Assembly: GCA_039818285.1 (NCBI GenBank)
Contig: JBCBUE010000053.1
Location: forward strand, 1-23,067
Origin: JBCBUE01 sp039818285
GTDB taxonomy: Bacteria; Planctomycetota; Phycisphaerae; Phycisphaerales; Phycisphaeraceae
DNA: 23,067 nucleotides
Direction of reading: 5' to 3'
Positions 1-8,700 of this stretch are shown here, in pieces (positions within the stretch are counted from its first letter, which is position 1; each line of letters opens with the position of its first letter). A program made the translations under genes and the position numbers. The notes beneath the pieces were generated by a model. The model saw only the letters and a list, made by a program, of their open reading frames with translations, had not been told where the DNA came from and ran no database searches.

Positions 1-639
1 CGACCGCACCACCGGCGAGAGATACGCGTCCACGACCGCCGTCTCCGCGCGATCCAACGCCTTGATCGTCCGCGTGAGCTCGCTGGAGATCGACACGTGC
101 TCGAAGCCCAGCGAGCGGGCGGCCTCGCCGACGGCACGCTCGTGCGCGGCGTTGACGTAGGCGTGCAGCAGGCAGACGGCCAGCGACTCGATGCCCGAGC
201 GTCTGACCTCGGCGAGACGCGCTTCGACGTCGGCGATATCGATGGGGGTGACGACCTCGCCGTCGGCCGCCAACCGCTCGCGGACCTCAACCACCCGTTG
301 GGTCAATGGCATTCGCTTGACGATCTCTAGCTTGAAGAGCTCAGGCCGGGCCTGCGTGCCGATTTCCAGCAGGTCGCCGAAGCCCTCGGTGATCACCAAC
401 GCGACCGCCGCGCCCTTGCGTTCCAGCAGGGCGTTGGTGCCGCGAGTGGTCGCCAGCCCGACCTCGATGCGCCCGATCGGCTGGTCGTCGGAGACCTCCA
501 TCAGGCGACGAATCGCGATGACCGGCGCGTCCGGCCCGCTCAGCACCTTGGTTTGGAGCCGTCGGCCATCGGGCGCGGTCGCTACGCAATCCGTGAACGT
601 GCCGCCCACGTCGATCGAAAAGGCCCAACGATCAGCCAT
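1..639 (-). CDS. 5-oxoprolinase / hydantoinase A-type protein, N-terminal part (cut by window edge)
   Basis: Exactly 213 codons are open from an ATG at 639 to the window edge with no stop, so the gene continues to the left. The N-terminus reads MADRWAFSIDVGGTFTDCVA, the ASKHA-type phosphate-binding start of the hydantoinase/oxoprolinase N-terminal domain. It is followed by TTRGTNALLERKGA (about residues 64-77) and by a GTQARPELFKLEI stretch. That stretch is typical of ATP-dependent 5-oxoprolinase (5-oxoproline + ATP + water to glutamate) rather than of methylhydantoinases. Full-length members are about 700 aa (A subunit) or about 1,200 aa (A-B fusion), and which applies cannot be seen here. 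It lies 59 bp downstream of the GH4 gene on the same strand and may be cotranscribed. No clear Shine-Dalgarno is visible before the ATG. The family is certain; the exact substrate is inferred. Confidence 0.85.
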   Translation of the reverse strand, partial: MADRWAFSIDVGGTFTDCVATAPDGRRLQTKVLSGPDAPVIAIRRLMEVSDDQPIGRIEVGLATTRGTNALLERKGAAVALVITEGFGDLLEIGTQARPELFKLEIVKRMPLTQRVVEVRERLAADGEVVTPIDIADVEARLAEVRRSGIESLAVCLLHAYVNAAHERAVGEAARSLGFEHVSISSELTRTIKALDRAETAVVDAYLSPVVRS

Positions 640-646
640 GCCAGCA

Positions 647-689
647 TTGTGCACAACCTAGCGCAACGCGTCGTCGAGGGTCCGCGTTG
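647..689 (-). other. Two inverted repeats in the GH4 / oxoprolinase gap
   Basis: The 59-bp gap between the GH4 stop and the oxoprolinase start contains a 7-bp inverted repeat, CAACGCG (664-670) and CGCGTTG (683-689), with a 12-nt loop. One G-T and one C-G pair could extend it. There is also a perfect 10-bp palindrome, TTGTGCACAA (647-656), 7 bp before the start codon. No U-tract follows the hairpin on the minus strand, so it is not a classical intrinsic terminator. It could be an mRNA-processing or attenuation element, or the palindrome could be a protein-binding site. The repeats are directly visible; any role is inferred. Confidence 0.4.
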
Positions 690-698
690 TGACGCCGC

Positions 699-2078
699 TC
701 AACCCTCGACAAACCAGTCCGCCGAGACGGCGTCGCGTTGGAGCGACATCAGCTCGTCGATCATGACGTCGGTGTCGCCGATGCTCGAACTCAGCGGATC
801 GGTCAGGAGCGCCCGGCGGAGCAGGCCGCGGTCGCTGCGATAGACCGCCTCGGCCGTCAGCTCGTGCGTGTCGAGAATCTGTTCGCACAGCCCGCGCACG
901 CCCCGAGGCATCGGCGGGCAGGGCAGCGGTCGAACCCCCTGCATGCTCACGTCGCTCAGCAGTTCGACAAACGCGTCGTCGGCCATATTGGGGATCGCGC
1001 CTTGGTTCATCTGGTTGACAAAGAATCGTCGCCCCGACCCACGCCCGTCGTTCGCCCACATCCCTTCGATCAGGTCGGTCGCCGGGTCGGGGCCGAACTC
1101 CGTGTCGAACTCGCCGATCGGCACGCGGCCCGCGAGATAGTCATCCACCCTTGCCCAGACCCGCTCGGTCCACGCGATCCGTGCGGGCACCTCGAACAGC
1201 TTCAAGGACGGATGTCGGTCTGTGCCGGTCACGCCGCCGTGCTGGTAGTAGCGGACATACTCCTTGGTGTGCCCCAGAACGGTGGGCAGCACGCCGAACG
1301 CCCCGTGAAGCTCGATCGCGATGCCGTTGTTGCGATACCCCTTGGCCTGCGATCGCGAGCCTTGGGCCTGGACGTTGGCGTCCTGCGCGTCGTTTTCACG
1401 GAGCTTGTCGAGGATACGGGGCAGGACGTCGACGCCGCCGTGCTCGGCTTGCAGCAGCCAGGTGAAATGATTCGGGCCGGCGGATCGGATCGTGAGGTCT
1501 TCTTCAGGTACGCCAATCAAGTCGGCGTACTTGCGGGCGAGATGCCACTGCGCGTCGCAGAGGGTCAGCGACTTGAGTCTGGGGAAGTGTCGGCGAAGGC
1601 CGATGCCATGGACCGCCGCGGGGTTGATGTAATTGACGACCCAGGCTTCGGGGCAGAGCCGCTCGACGTCCCGCGCCGCGGCGACGATGTGGGGATACTC
1701 ACGGCAGGTCCGCATGATCCCGCCGGGGCCGATCGTGTCGCCCGAGCACATGCGGATGCCGTACTTGGCCGACACCTCGACGTCGATCCCTCGGAAGTGG
1801 GCGTTGCGGTCCGCGAACGCCATCACCACAAAGTCGGCCCCGGCCAAGACCTCCCGTCGATCGGTCGAGGCTTCGAGCGTCAGCGGGCAGCGGTGGTGCT
1901 CAATCACCCGCTCGGCCAGCCGTTTCATCCGGTCCAGCCGGTCGCTGTCGGTGTCGATAAGCGTCAGCGAGCCCTCGCGAAGGACAGGCGAGTGCACCAT
2001 CTGCCAGACGGCCTTGCGCCCGAAGAAGAGGCTGCCGGCGCCGAGGATGACGACCTTGGGGGATTGGACCGTGGGCAT
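699..2078 (-). CDS. Glycoside hydrolase family 4 (alpha-galactosidase/glucuronidase-like)
   Basis: This is a GH4 enzyme, a family that cleaves glycosides by NAD- and divalent-metal-dependent oxidation/elimination chemistry in the cytoplasm. The start at 2078 (MPTVQSPKVVILGAGS) puts the Rossmann GAGS motif about 13 residues in, as usual for the family. An in-frame ATG at 2117 would add 13 residues and cannot be excluded, and neither start has a clear ribosome site. Visible family marks, in order, are GAGSLFFGR, the ADFVVMAF strand, SGDTIGPGGIMR, NYINPAAV, a cysteine in LTLCDAQW (metal ligand position), AGPNHFTWLL (histidine metal ligand) and an H..EY motif (GHTKEYVRYY). It resembles E. coli MelA across its length, but the residue after the metal-ligand Cys is Asp, where MelA has His. 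It is divergent from an AraC regulator at 2178. Substrate class (galactoside, glucuronide or other) is not resolved. Confidence 0.88.
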   Translation of the reverse strand: MPTVQSPKVVILGAGSLFFGRKAVWQMVHSPVLREGSLTLIDTDSDRLDRMKRLAERVIEHHRCPLTLEASTDRREVLAGADFVVMAFADRNAHFRGIDVEVSAKYGIRMCSGDTIGPGGIMRTCREYPHIVAAARDVERLCPEAWVVNYINPAAVHGIGLRRHFPRLKSLTLCDAQWHLARKYADLIGVPEEDLTIRSAGPNHFTWLLQAEHGGVDVLPRILDKLRENDAQDANVQAQGSRSQAKGYRNNGIAIELHGAFGVLPTVLGHTKEYVRYYQHGGVTGTDRHPSLKLFEVPARIAWTERVWARVDDYLAGRVPIGEFDTEFGPDPATDLIEGMWANDGRGSGRRFFVNQMNQGAIPNMADDAFVELLSDVSMQGVRPLPCPPMPRGVRGLCEQILDTHELTAEAVYRSDRGLLRRALLTDPLSSSIGDTDVMIDELMSLQRDAVSADWFVEG

Positions 2079-2152
2079 GAGCAGGCTCGCGTAGGGCTTC
2101 AGGAATGAGGCGATCATCGCGGCCGAGGCCGCGGACAGCCATAGCGGATCGG

Positions 2153-2190
2153 CTCAAAAATTGTAAAATCGGGTCAATTGACTCGTTCAA
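2153..2190. promoter_or_regulatory. Divergent promoter/operator candidate between GH4 and AraC genes
   Basis: The AT-rich stretch here stands out in GC-rich surroundings. A perfect 10-bp palindrome, GTCAATTGAC, lies at 2173-2182. On the minus strand, TTGAAC (2190 to 2185) and TACAAT (2165 to 2160), separated by 19 bp, could serve the GH4 gene. On the plus strand TAAAAT (2164-2169) sits about 8 nt before the TTG proposed as start of the AraC gene, so that transcript would have almost no leader. The palindrome overlaps the proposed start codon, consistent with autoregulation. All promoter assignments are by eye. Confidence 0.35.
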
Positions 2191-3026
2191 GCCATCAACG
2201 AGAGCGATCGCGGCGAACCGATTTGGCCTATCGGGTACGCACGCTGGGCCGGATCACCGGCAGCGGTCGCCACAGCACGCTGGGGACGTATTTCGGGGAC
2301 GCGATGCTGACCGTCGTGGTGAGAGGACGAGGCCGATACTTCCAGCGCGATCGGATCATCGAGGTCGGAGCGGGTTTCGTCGGCTTGGTGCTGCCCGGTG
2401 CGGACGTAGGCGTGCTGATGGCCGATCGTGACGACCCGTACGACCATATCTACTGCCGTTTTGCGGGGGATCAGGCGTTGAGCATCGCGCGGCGGGTGGC
2501 GTCCCAGCGTGATCTACCCTTCAGCCCAGACCCCCGTTGGCGGCCGATCTGGGATGTCCTCGCCCGGATGATCGCGTTGGGTCGTCAGGGCAACGAACGG
2601 GGCGTGGCGCTGGCGGCGCGGGACGGCGCGATCGTCGAGGCTCTGGCGATACTCGAGAGCGATCAGGTCACGAGTGGCGATCAAGCCCGCGACGCCGAGG
2701 ACGCGTGGTCGGCCGAGGGGCTGCGCACTTACCTGCGGGATCGGGTCGCCGAGCCGATCGACCTCGACGGCATGGCCCACGACCTGGGGGTCAGCCGATC
2801 GACCCTCACGCGGCGGTGCCGGGCGGCGCTCGGCCAGACGGTTCAGTCGGCTTGGGAAGCGGCCAAGATCGAACTCGCCTCCGCCTTGCTGACCCGCACG
2901 TCCCTGAGCGTCGGCGAGGTGGCCGAACGCGTCGGGTACGACCCATTTTATTTCAGCCGTCGATTCCGGGACCGACGCGGTCTCTCGCCCAGCGAGTGGC
3001 GTCGACGGCAGCCCGCCGGACCGTAA
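2178..3026 (+). CDS. AraC/XylS-family transcriptional regulator
   Basis: A 282-aa protein with the paired helix-turn-helix domain of AraC regulators at its C-terminus. HTH 1 lies at about residues 195-216 (IDLDGMAHDLGVSRSTLTRR), HTH 2 at about 245-267 (VGEVAERVGYDPFYFSRRF), and it ends with LSPSEWRRR. The N-terminal 150 residues look like a cupin-type ligand-sensing domain (strands around 44-98), with no residue pattern naming the ligand. The start is uncertain: TTG at 2178 is the first possible start after the in-frame TAG at 2142, and TTG at 2223 or ATG at 2301 are alternatives. It is divergent from the GH4 gene and only 30 bp upstream of the RND efflux operon on the same strand. It could therefore control either or both. 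AraC regulators commonly govern divergent sugar-hydrolase genes, so GH4 is the more natural target. Confidence 0.88.
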   Translation: MTRSSHQRERSRRTDLAYRVRTLGRITGSGRHSTLGTYFGDAMLTVVVRGRGRYFQRDRIIEVGAGFVGLVLPGADVGVLMADRDDPYDHIYCRFAGDQALSIARRVASQRDLPFSPDPRWRPIWDVLARMIALGRQGNERGVALAARDGAIVEALAILESDQVTSGDQARDAEDAWSAEGLRTYLRDRVAEPIDLDGMAHDLGVSRSTLTRRCRAALGQTVQSAWEAAKIELASALLTRTSLSVGEVAERVGYDPFYFSRRFRDRRGLSPSEWRRRQPAGP

Positions 3027-3056
3027 TGGCGAGCCCTGGCCCGGTATGCTGACCCG

Positions 3057-4568
3057 GTGATCGAAGGCTGGAGAGCGAGGCTGACCCCGCTGCTGCTCTG
3101 CGGGCTCCCCCTGTCGGGCTGCATGGTTGGTCCCGACTACACCCCGCCGACGGTCGATCCGCCCGACGCCTGGCACGCCGCGCTCGTCGACGGGCTCGAC
3201 GCCGACACCGCGGAACCCTCGGCGTGGTGGCGGGCCTTCGACGATCCCACGCTCGACGAGCTGATCCTGCTCGCCGAGGAGCGCAACCTCAGGCTCCGCA
3301 CCGCGGCGTATCGCATCGACCTGGCTCGGGCTCAGTTCGGGTTCGCCGCCGCCGACCTAATGCCCGGCATCGTCGCCAACGGCCAGGCCCAGTGGCAGCG
3401 GCGTAGCGACGAGTCGAACATCGCCAGTGAGATCCTGCCCGACAGCGAGTTCGTCGCGGCGATCGACATGAGCTGGGAGATCGACGTCTGGGGACGTGTT
3501 CGCCGATCGATGGAGTCCGCCCGAGCCGAGATCCAGGAGTCCGTCGAGATGTGGCGGGACCTGCTGGTCACCATCCGCGCCGAAGTGGCGATGTCGTACG
3601 TCGCGGTGCGGACGCTCCAGGAAGAGCTGCGGATGCTCGAGGCCAGCATCGCGTTGCGACGCGAGGCGTTGGACGTGACCCAACAGAAGTACGACGCCGG
3701 CGTGGTCACCGACCTGCAGATCGCCAAGGCGTTGGCCGCGTTGAGCTCCGTCGAGTCGCAGGTGCCGCCGGTTCAGACCGACATCGCCAAGGCGATCAAC
3801 CGCATCTCCGTGCTCATCGGCGAGTCGCCCGGCCCGCTGCGCGACCGCCTCGACCAGCCCGGCCCGCTGCCCGCGCCGCCCGCCCGCATCGCCGTCGGCA
3901 TCCCCGCCGATGTCATCCGGCAGCGCCCCGACATCCGCGCCGCCGAGCGCCGCATTGCCGTCGAGTCCGCGCAGATCGGCGCCAACGTCGCGAACCTCTA
4001 TCCGCAGTTCACGATCGGCGGCTCGATCGGGTTCGAGTCGACCTCTTTCAATCAGTGGTTCAACGCCGACAATTTCGTCGCCGGCGTCGGCCCGTCGGTG
4101 GTCTGGCCGATCTTCTCCGGCGGTAAGATCCTCAGCAGCATCGAGTCCGCCGACATCGAGACACGCGAGGCGGTGTTGAAGTACGAGCAGTCCGTCCTGC
4201 TCGCGCTCGAAGAGGTGGAGAACGTCTTGATCGGCTACGTCAACGCCATCTCGTCGCGCGAGCACCTGCGCATCGCGGCCGAGGCCTACGAAGAAGTCGT
4301 TGGCCTGTCGACCGAGCGTTACGAGGCCGGCGTCGAAGACCTCGACCGCCTGATCGACGCTCAGCGCCTGATGCTCGAAGCCCAGGAGGCCTACGTCAAG
4401 GCCGACGGCCAAGTCACCGCGCAGGTGGTCAGCCTTTACAAAGCCTTGGGCGGCGACTGGCAGCTGTCCCCCGGCCCAACACCCGAAGCCGAACCCGTCG
4501 ACCTGTGGCACGACGCGACCCAGGGCCGGTTCGGCCTCGACCTGCCGCTGCCGGAGTCCGAGCCTTGA
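3057..4568 (+). CDS. RND efflux outer-membrane lipoprotein (OprM/NodT family)
   Basis: This is a TolC-like outer-membrane channel of a tripartite efflux pump. The GTG start at 3057 gives a short lipoprotein signal with lipobox LSGC (Cys22), followed directly by MVGPDYTPP, the typical opening of NodT-family factors. The 503-aa length is normal for the family. Two outer-membrane-efflux repeats are recognisable: the first has the long helical stretch SMESARAEIQESVEMWRDLL with TDLQIAKALAAL. The second has IPADVIRQRPDIRAAERRIA, the hallmark of the family, then QSVLLALEEVENVL and GVEDLDRLIDAQRLML. It opens a three-gene operon and its stop overlaps the TTG start of the adaptor gene by 4 nt. No Shine-Dalgarno is evident, so it may be translated as part of a transcript starting upstream, possibly with the AraC gene. 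Confidence 0.93.
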   Translation: MIEGWRARLTPLLLCGLPLSGCMVGPDYTPPTVDPPDAWHAALVDGLDADTAEPSAWWRAFDDPTLDELILLAEERNLRLRTAAYRIDLARAQFGFAAADLMPGIVANGQAQWQRRSDESNIASEILPDSEFVAAIDMSWEIDVWGRVRRSMESARAEIQESVEMWRDLLVTIRAEVAMSYVAVRTLQEELRMLEASIALRREALDVTQQKYDAGVVTDLQIAKALAALSSVESQVPPVQTDIAKAINRISVLIGESPGPLRDRLDQPGPLPAPPARIAVGIPADVIRQRPDIRAAERRIAVESAQIGANVANLYPQFTIGGSIGFESTSFNQWFNADNFVAGVGPSVVWPIFSGGKILSSIESADIETREAVLKYEQSVLLALEEVENVLIGYVNAISSREHLRIAAEAYEEVVGLSTERYEAGVEDLDRLIDAQRLMLEAQEAYVKADGQVTAQVVSLYKALGGDWQLSPGPTPEAEPVDLWHDATQGRFGLDLPLPESEP

Positions 4569-5779
4569 TCCGCCTCCCGATCTCATTGCGTCGCGGGTGG
4601 CTGATCGCCCTGGCGTGCTGCCTCTCGATCGGATGCGACGAGCGGAAGACGGCCACCACCAAGACCCCGCCGCCGACACCGGTCCTCGTCGTCAAGGCGC
4701 TCGCTCGCGACATCCCGATCTATCGCAGCTATCCCGGCACCACGCAGGCGCTCTCGACCGTTCAGGTCAGCGCCCGCGTGGAGGGTTATCTCGAAGCCAG
4801 CCTGTTCACCGAGGGCGAGCACGTCGAGGCGGGCCAACCGCTCTACGAGATCCAGCCCGACCAGTACGAGGCCGACCTAATCCAGGCCCAGGCCGACGTT
4901 GCCATCGCTCAGAGCAACCTGGCCTTCGCCAAGCAGGAGTACGACCGCAACGAGCCGCTGAGCCAGACGGGCGCGATCTCACAACAGTCATGGGATCGCT
5001 ACGCCCACAGCTACGCCGACGCCCAGGGCCAGCTCGCCGCCGCGGAGGCCAATCTCCTCGACGCGGAGCTCAACCTCTCCTATACCCGGGTGGTCGCCCC
5101 CATCGACGGCCGGATCGGCGCCGACATCGTCGACGTCGGCAACCTCGTCGGCCCGGGGACTTCCTCCGGTGAGGCGCTCGCGCAGATTGTCCAACTCCAC
5201 CCGATACGCGTCGTCTTCCAGCCCGGCGCCGATGAGTACGCCGCCTTCGCCAACGCGTCCTCCGGCGCGTCCGGCATCCCGGTGCGCATCGCTATCGCCC
5301 AGCGAAGCGGCAGCCCGCTCACCTTCGACGGCGCGATCGACCTGCTCAATAACACCGCTCAGCCCGGCACCTCCACCTTCATCGCCCGCGCCCAGTTCCC
5401 CAACCCCCGGGGCCTCGTCCTGCCCGGCCAGTACACCACCGTTCGGGTCCGCCTCGGAACGGTCCAGAACGCCGTGCTCGTCCCGACCGACGCCCTCTAC
5501 AAAGACCCCCGCGACCACTACGTCTTGATGCTCAAAGACGGCGATACGCTCCAACGCCAGACCGTCGCGATAGGCGACGAAGTCGGCGGGTACACACACA
5601 TCGTCTCCGGCCTCAGCGCCGGCGAAACGGTCGCGGTGGCCGCCAGCCCGGTCGTCCTCCGTGGCAGCGGCAAGGTCAAGCCTCGGGAGGTCGACCCGGA
5701 CCAGCTGGTCGCGGGCAAGGTCGACGAAGCCAAGCCCGGCGGCGCGACGAACCAGCCATCGGGGGACGGCGGGTCGTGA
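4565..5779 (+). CDS. RND efflux periplasmic adaptor lipoprotein (membrane fusion protein, AcrA/MexA-like)
   Basis: The adaptor links the permease to the outer-membrane channel. I place the start at TTG 4565, inside a TTGA overlap with the upstream stop. It yields a signal with LRRGWLIALACCL and lipobox LSIGC (Cys24), giving a 404-aa lipoprotein. A GTG at 4505 would add 20 residues that break the signal peptide, so I reject it. Domain order: barrel-sandwich/lipoyl half (VQVSARVEGYLEASLFTEGE, about 67-86), a helical hairpin (about 99-170), the second lipoyl half (VVAPIDGRIGADIVDVGNLV, about 176-195), then beta-barrel and membrane-proximal domains (GQYTTVRVRL, VLVPTDALYKD, GLSAGETVAV). The C-terminal tail is Gly/Pro/charged and probably disordered. 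The stop overlaps the GTG of the permease by 4 nt (GTGA), indicating translational coupling. Confidence 0.92.
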   Translation: MIRLPISLRRGWLIALACCLSIGCDERKTATTKTPPPTPVLVVKALARDIPIYRSYPGTTQALSTVQVSARVEGYLEASLFTEGEHVEAGQPLYEIQPDQYEADLIQAQADVAIAQSNLAFAKQEYDRNEPLSQTGAISQQSWDRYAHSYADAQGQLAAAEANLLDAELNLSYTRVVAPIDGRIGADIVDVGNLVGPGTSSGEALAQIVQLHPIRVVFQPGADEYAAFANASSGASGIPVRIAIAQRSGSPLTFDGAIDLLNNTAQPGTSTFIARAQFPNPRGLVLPGQYTTVRVRLGTVQNAVLVPTDALYKDPRDHYVLMLKDGDTLQRQTVAIGDEVGGYTHIVSGLSAGETVAVAASPVVLRGSGKVKPREVDPDQLVAGKVDEAKPGGATNQPSGDGGS

Positions 5780-8700
5780 TCGACACGTTCATCCGCAGGC
5801 CGATCCTCGCGAGCTCCATCGCGATCCTCATGATCATCGCCGGCGCCGTCTGCGTCTTCACGCTGCCGGTCTCCCAGTTCCCGCCCATCGTCCCGGGCAC
5901 CATCGGGGTCTCGACCTCTTACCCCGGCGCCAGCGCCCAGATGGTCGCCGACGTCATCACCACCCCGCTGGAAAAAAACATCAACGGCGTCGAGGGCATG
6001 ATCTACATGTCCTCGGTGTCCTCCAACAACGGCGCCTCCTCGATCACCGTCTCCTTCGAGGTGGACTACGACCTCGACATCGGTCAGGTTGAGATCCAGA
6101 ACGCCGTCCAGCAAGCGATGGGCAAGCTGCCGCAAGAGGTGCAGCAGGTCGGCGTCAGCGTCGAGAAGAAGTCCACCGATCTGACCGCCGTCATCAACAT
6201 CTACTCCCCCAGCGGCGCCTTCGACAGCGAGTACCTCGGCAACTATGCCCAGATCAACATCATCGACTCGGTCTCGCGGATCGACGGCGTCGGCAGCGTC
6301 ATCAATTTTGGCCTGAAGAACTACGCGATCCGCGTCTGGCTGGACCCCGCCAAGATGGCCGAGCTCGACCTCGACGCGATGGACGTCGTGTCGGCGATCG
6401 AGGATCAGAACCTCGAGATCCCTTCGGGCACCATCGCCCAGCTGCCCATCCCCGGCCGCGCCGCGTTTCAGTATCAGGTCAACTCGCAGTTTCAGATCCC
6501 CACGCCCGAGGAGTTCGCCGATATCGTGGTGAAGTCCACGTCCGACGGCGGCCTGATCCGCGTCTCCGACATCGGCCGCGCCGAGCTCGGCGCCCTCGAC
6601 TACGGCACGAGCACCACCTTTGACGGCCAGGGCACCGCGACGCTTGGCGTCTTCCAGCGGCCCGACGCCAACGCCTTCGACGTCGTCGACGGCCTCCAGA
6701 AAACGATGGACGAGCTCGCCACCCGCTTCCCCGGCGACCTCGAGTGGAAACTCACCTACGCCACGACCAACTACGTCAAGGCCTCGATGCGTGAGCTGGT
6801 CATCACGCTGTTGCAGGCCGTCGGATTGGTCGTGCTGGTGGTGTTCATCTTCCTGCAGAGCTGGCGCACAACGATCATCCCCGCCGTCGCGATCCCGGTG
6901 TCGCTGCTGTTCACGTTCGTCGTGCTGGGCGGGTTTGGGTATTCGATCAACATCCTGAGCCTGCTCGGCTTGGTGCTCGCTGTCGGGCTGGTCGTGGACG
7001 ACGCGATCGTTGTGGTGGAGAACGTCGAGCGTCAGTTCTCGCTGGGCGAGAAGAGCCCGCGGGCCGCCGCGAGCCGAGCGATGCGAGAAGTGGCCGGGTC
7101 GATCGTCGCGACGACGGCGGTGATGATGGCCGTCTTCGTCCCGGCCTCGTTCGCCCCCGGCGCGACCGGGCAGCTCTTCAATCAGTTCGCCCTCACGATC
7201 GCGTTCTCGGTGGCCATCAGCGCGTTCAACTCGCTCTCCCTGAGCCCCGCGCTCTGTGGCGTGCTGCTTCGGCCACGCGCGGAAGCAAGCCGGCCGTTCT
7301 TCCTGGCTCGCTGGTTCAACAGCGTCTTTGGGGCGTTCACCCGTCTCTACGGCACGGTCATCGGCGGGCTGGCCCGGGTGTGGTGGCTGGTGCTGATCGT
7401 GTTCGTCGGGTTCCTCTGGCTCGCGTTCGAGGTGGCTCGCGAGACGCCACAGGCCTTCGTGCCGCTCGAGGATCAGGGCTGGATGTTCGTAGCCGTTGAG
7501 CTGCCCGAGGCGGCGTCGTTTGATCGCACCCACGAGGTCGTGCTGCAGGTCGCCGAGATCCTCCGCGGCGAGGAGATGATCGAGGACGTCACCACGGTCA
7601 GCGGCTACAACTTCCTCGAGAGCTATGAGGAGTCCAACGCCGGGGTGGCGTTTGGCATCTTCAAGCCGTGGGACGAGCGAACGACCGCGGCAACGCAGGT
7701 CCCCGCCGTGCTCGAGACCTTCAACGAGGAGTTCGCGGCCATCCCGGGCGCCGCGGTGATCGCCGTTGCGCCGCCCTCGATCCCCGGCCTGGGCACGACG
7801 GGCGGCTTCGAGCTCGAGGTGCTCGACATCGAGGGCAAGGGCAGCCAGGCCCTGGCCGACGCCACCACCCGGTTCATCGACGCCGCCATGGCACGACCCG
7901 AAGTGGGGCGGATGCTCTCGACCTTTGTGCCCGACGTGCCTCAGCTCTACGTCGACGTCGATCGCGAGCAGGCCTCCGCCCTGAACGTCTCGATCAAGGA
8001 CATCTACCAGACGCTGCAGGTCTACCTCGGGTCGCTCTACGTCAACAACTGGAACCGCTACGGCCAGGTCTACCAGGTCATGGTCCAGGCCGAGGGACGA
8101 GCCCGCGAGCGAATCGACGACATCGGCCGGCTGCACGTCTCCAACCGCAGCGGCGAGATGATCCCGCTCGATCAGTTCGTGACGATCGACACGATCGTCG
8201 CGCCCGACGGCGTGCAACGCTACAACCTCTACCCCAGCTCGCTGATCATCGGCAGGCCCGGCGACGGTTATAGCGGAGCCCAGGCGATCAAGGCGATCGA
8301 CGAGGTCGCCAAGACGACTCTCGCGAGCGACGGCTTCGACTTTGCCTGGACCGGGTTGGTCTATCAGGAGCTCGGCGTGGTCCGCCTGCTCGCGATCATC
8401 TTCACCCTCGGCGTGGTCGCGGTCTTCCTCGTGCTCGCGGGGTTGTACGAGAGCTGGTCGTTGCCCTTCGTGATCCTGCTTCCGGTGCCGCTGGCGATGC
8501 TCGGCGCGTTCACAGCGCTGATGATCCGAGGGATGCCGTTGGACGTGTACGGGCAGATCGCCTTGCTCATGATGATCGCGCTCGCCGCGAAGAACCAGAT
8601 CCTGATCGTCGCGTTCGCCCGCCAGCAGCGCGAGGAGGGCAAGGGGATCCTGGAGGCCGCGATTAACGCTGCACGCGTCCGGCTGCGCCCGATCCTGATG

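Noticed and set aside
738..2108. 456-codon plus-strand frame opposite the GH4 gene
   Set aside because: It mirrors GH4 codons, has no recognisable domain, and the minus strand has intact GH4 motifs.
3357..4679. 440-codon minus-strand frame opposite the outer-membrane factor
   Set aside because: Shadow frame with biased Leu/Gly/Asp/Arg composition; the plus strand carries clear lipobox and efflux motifs.
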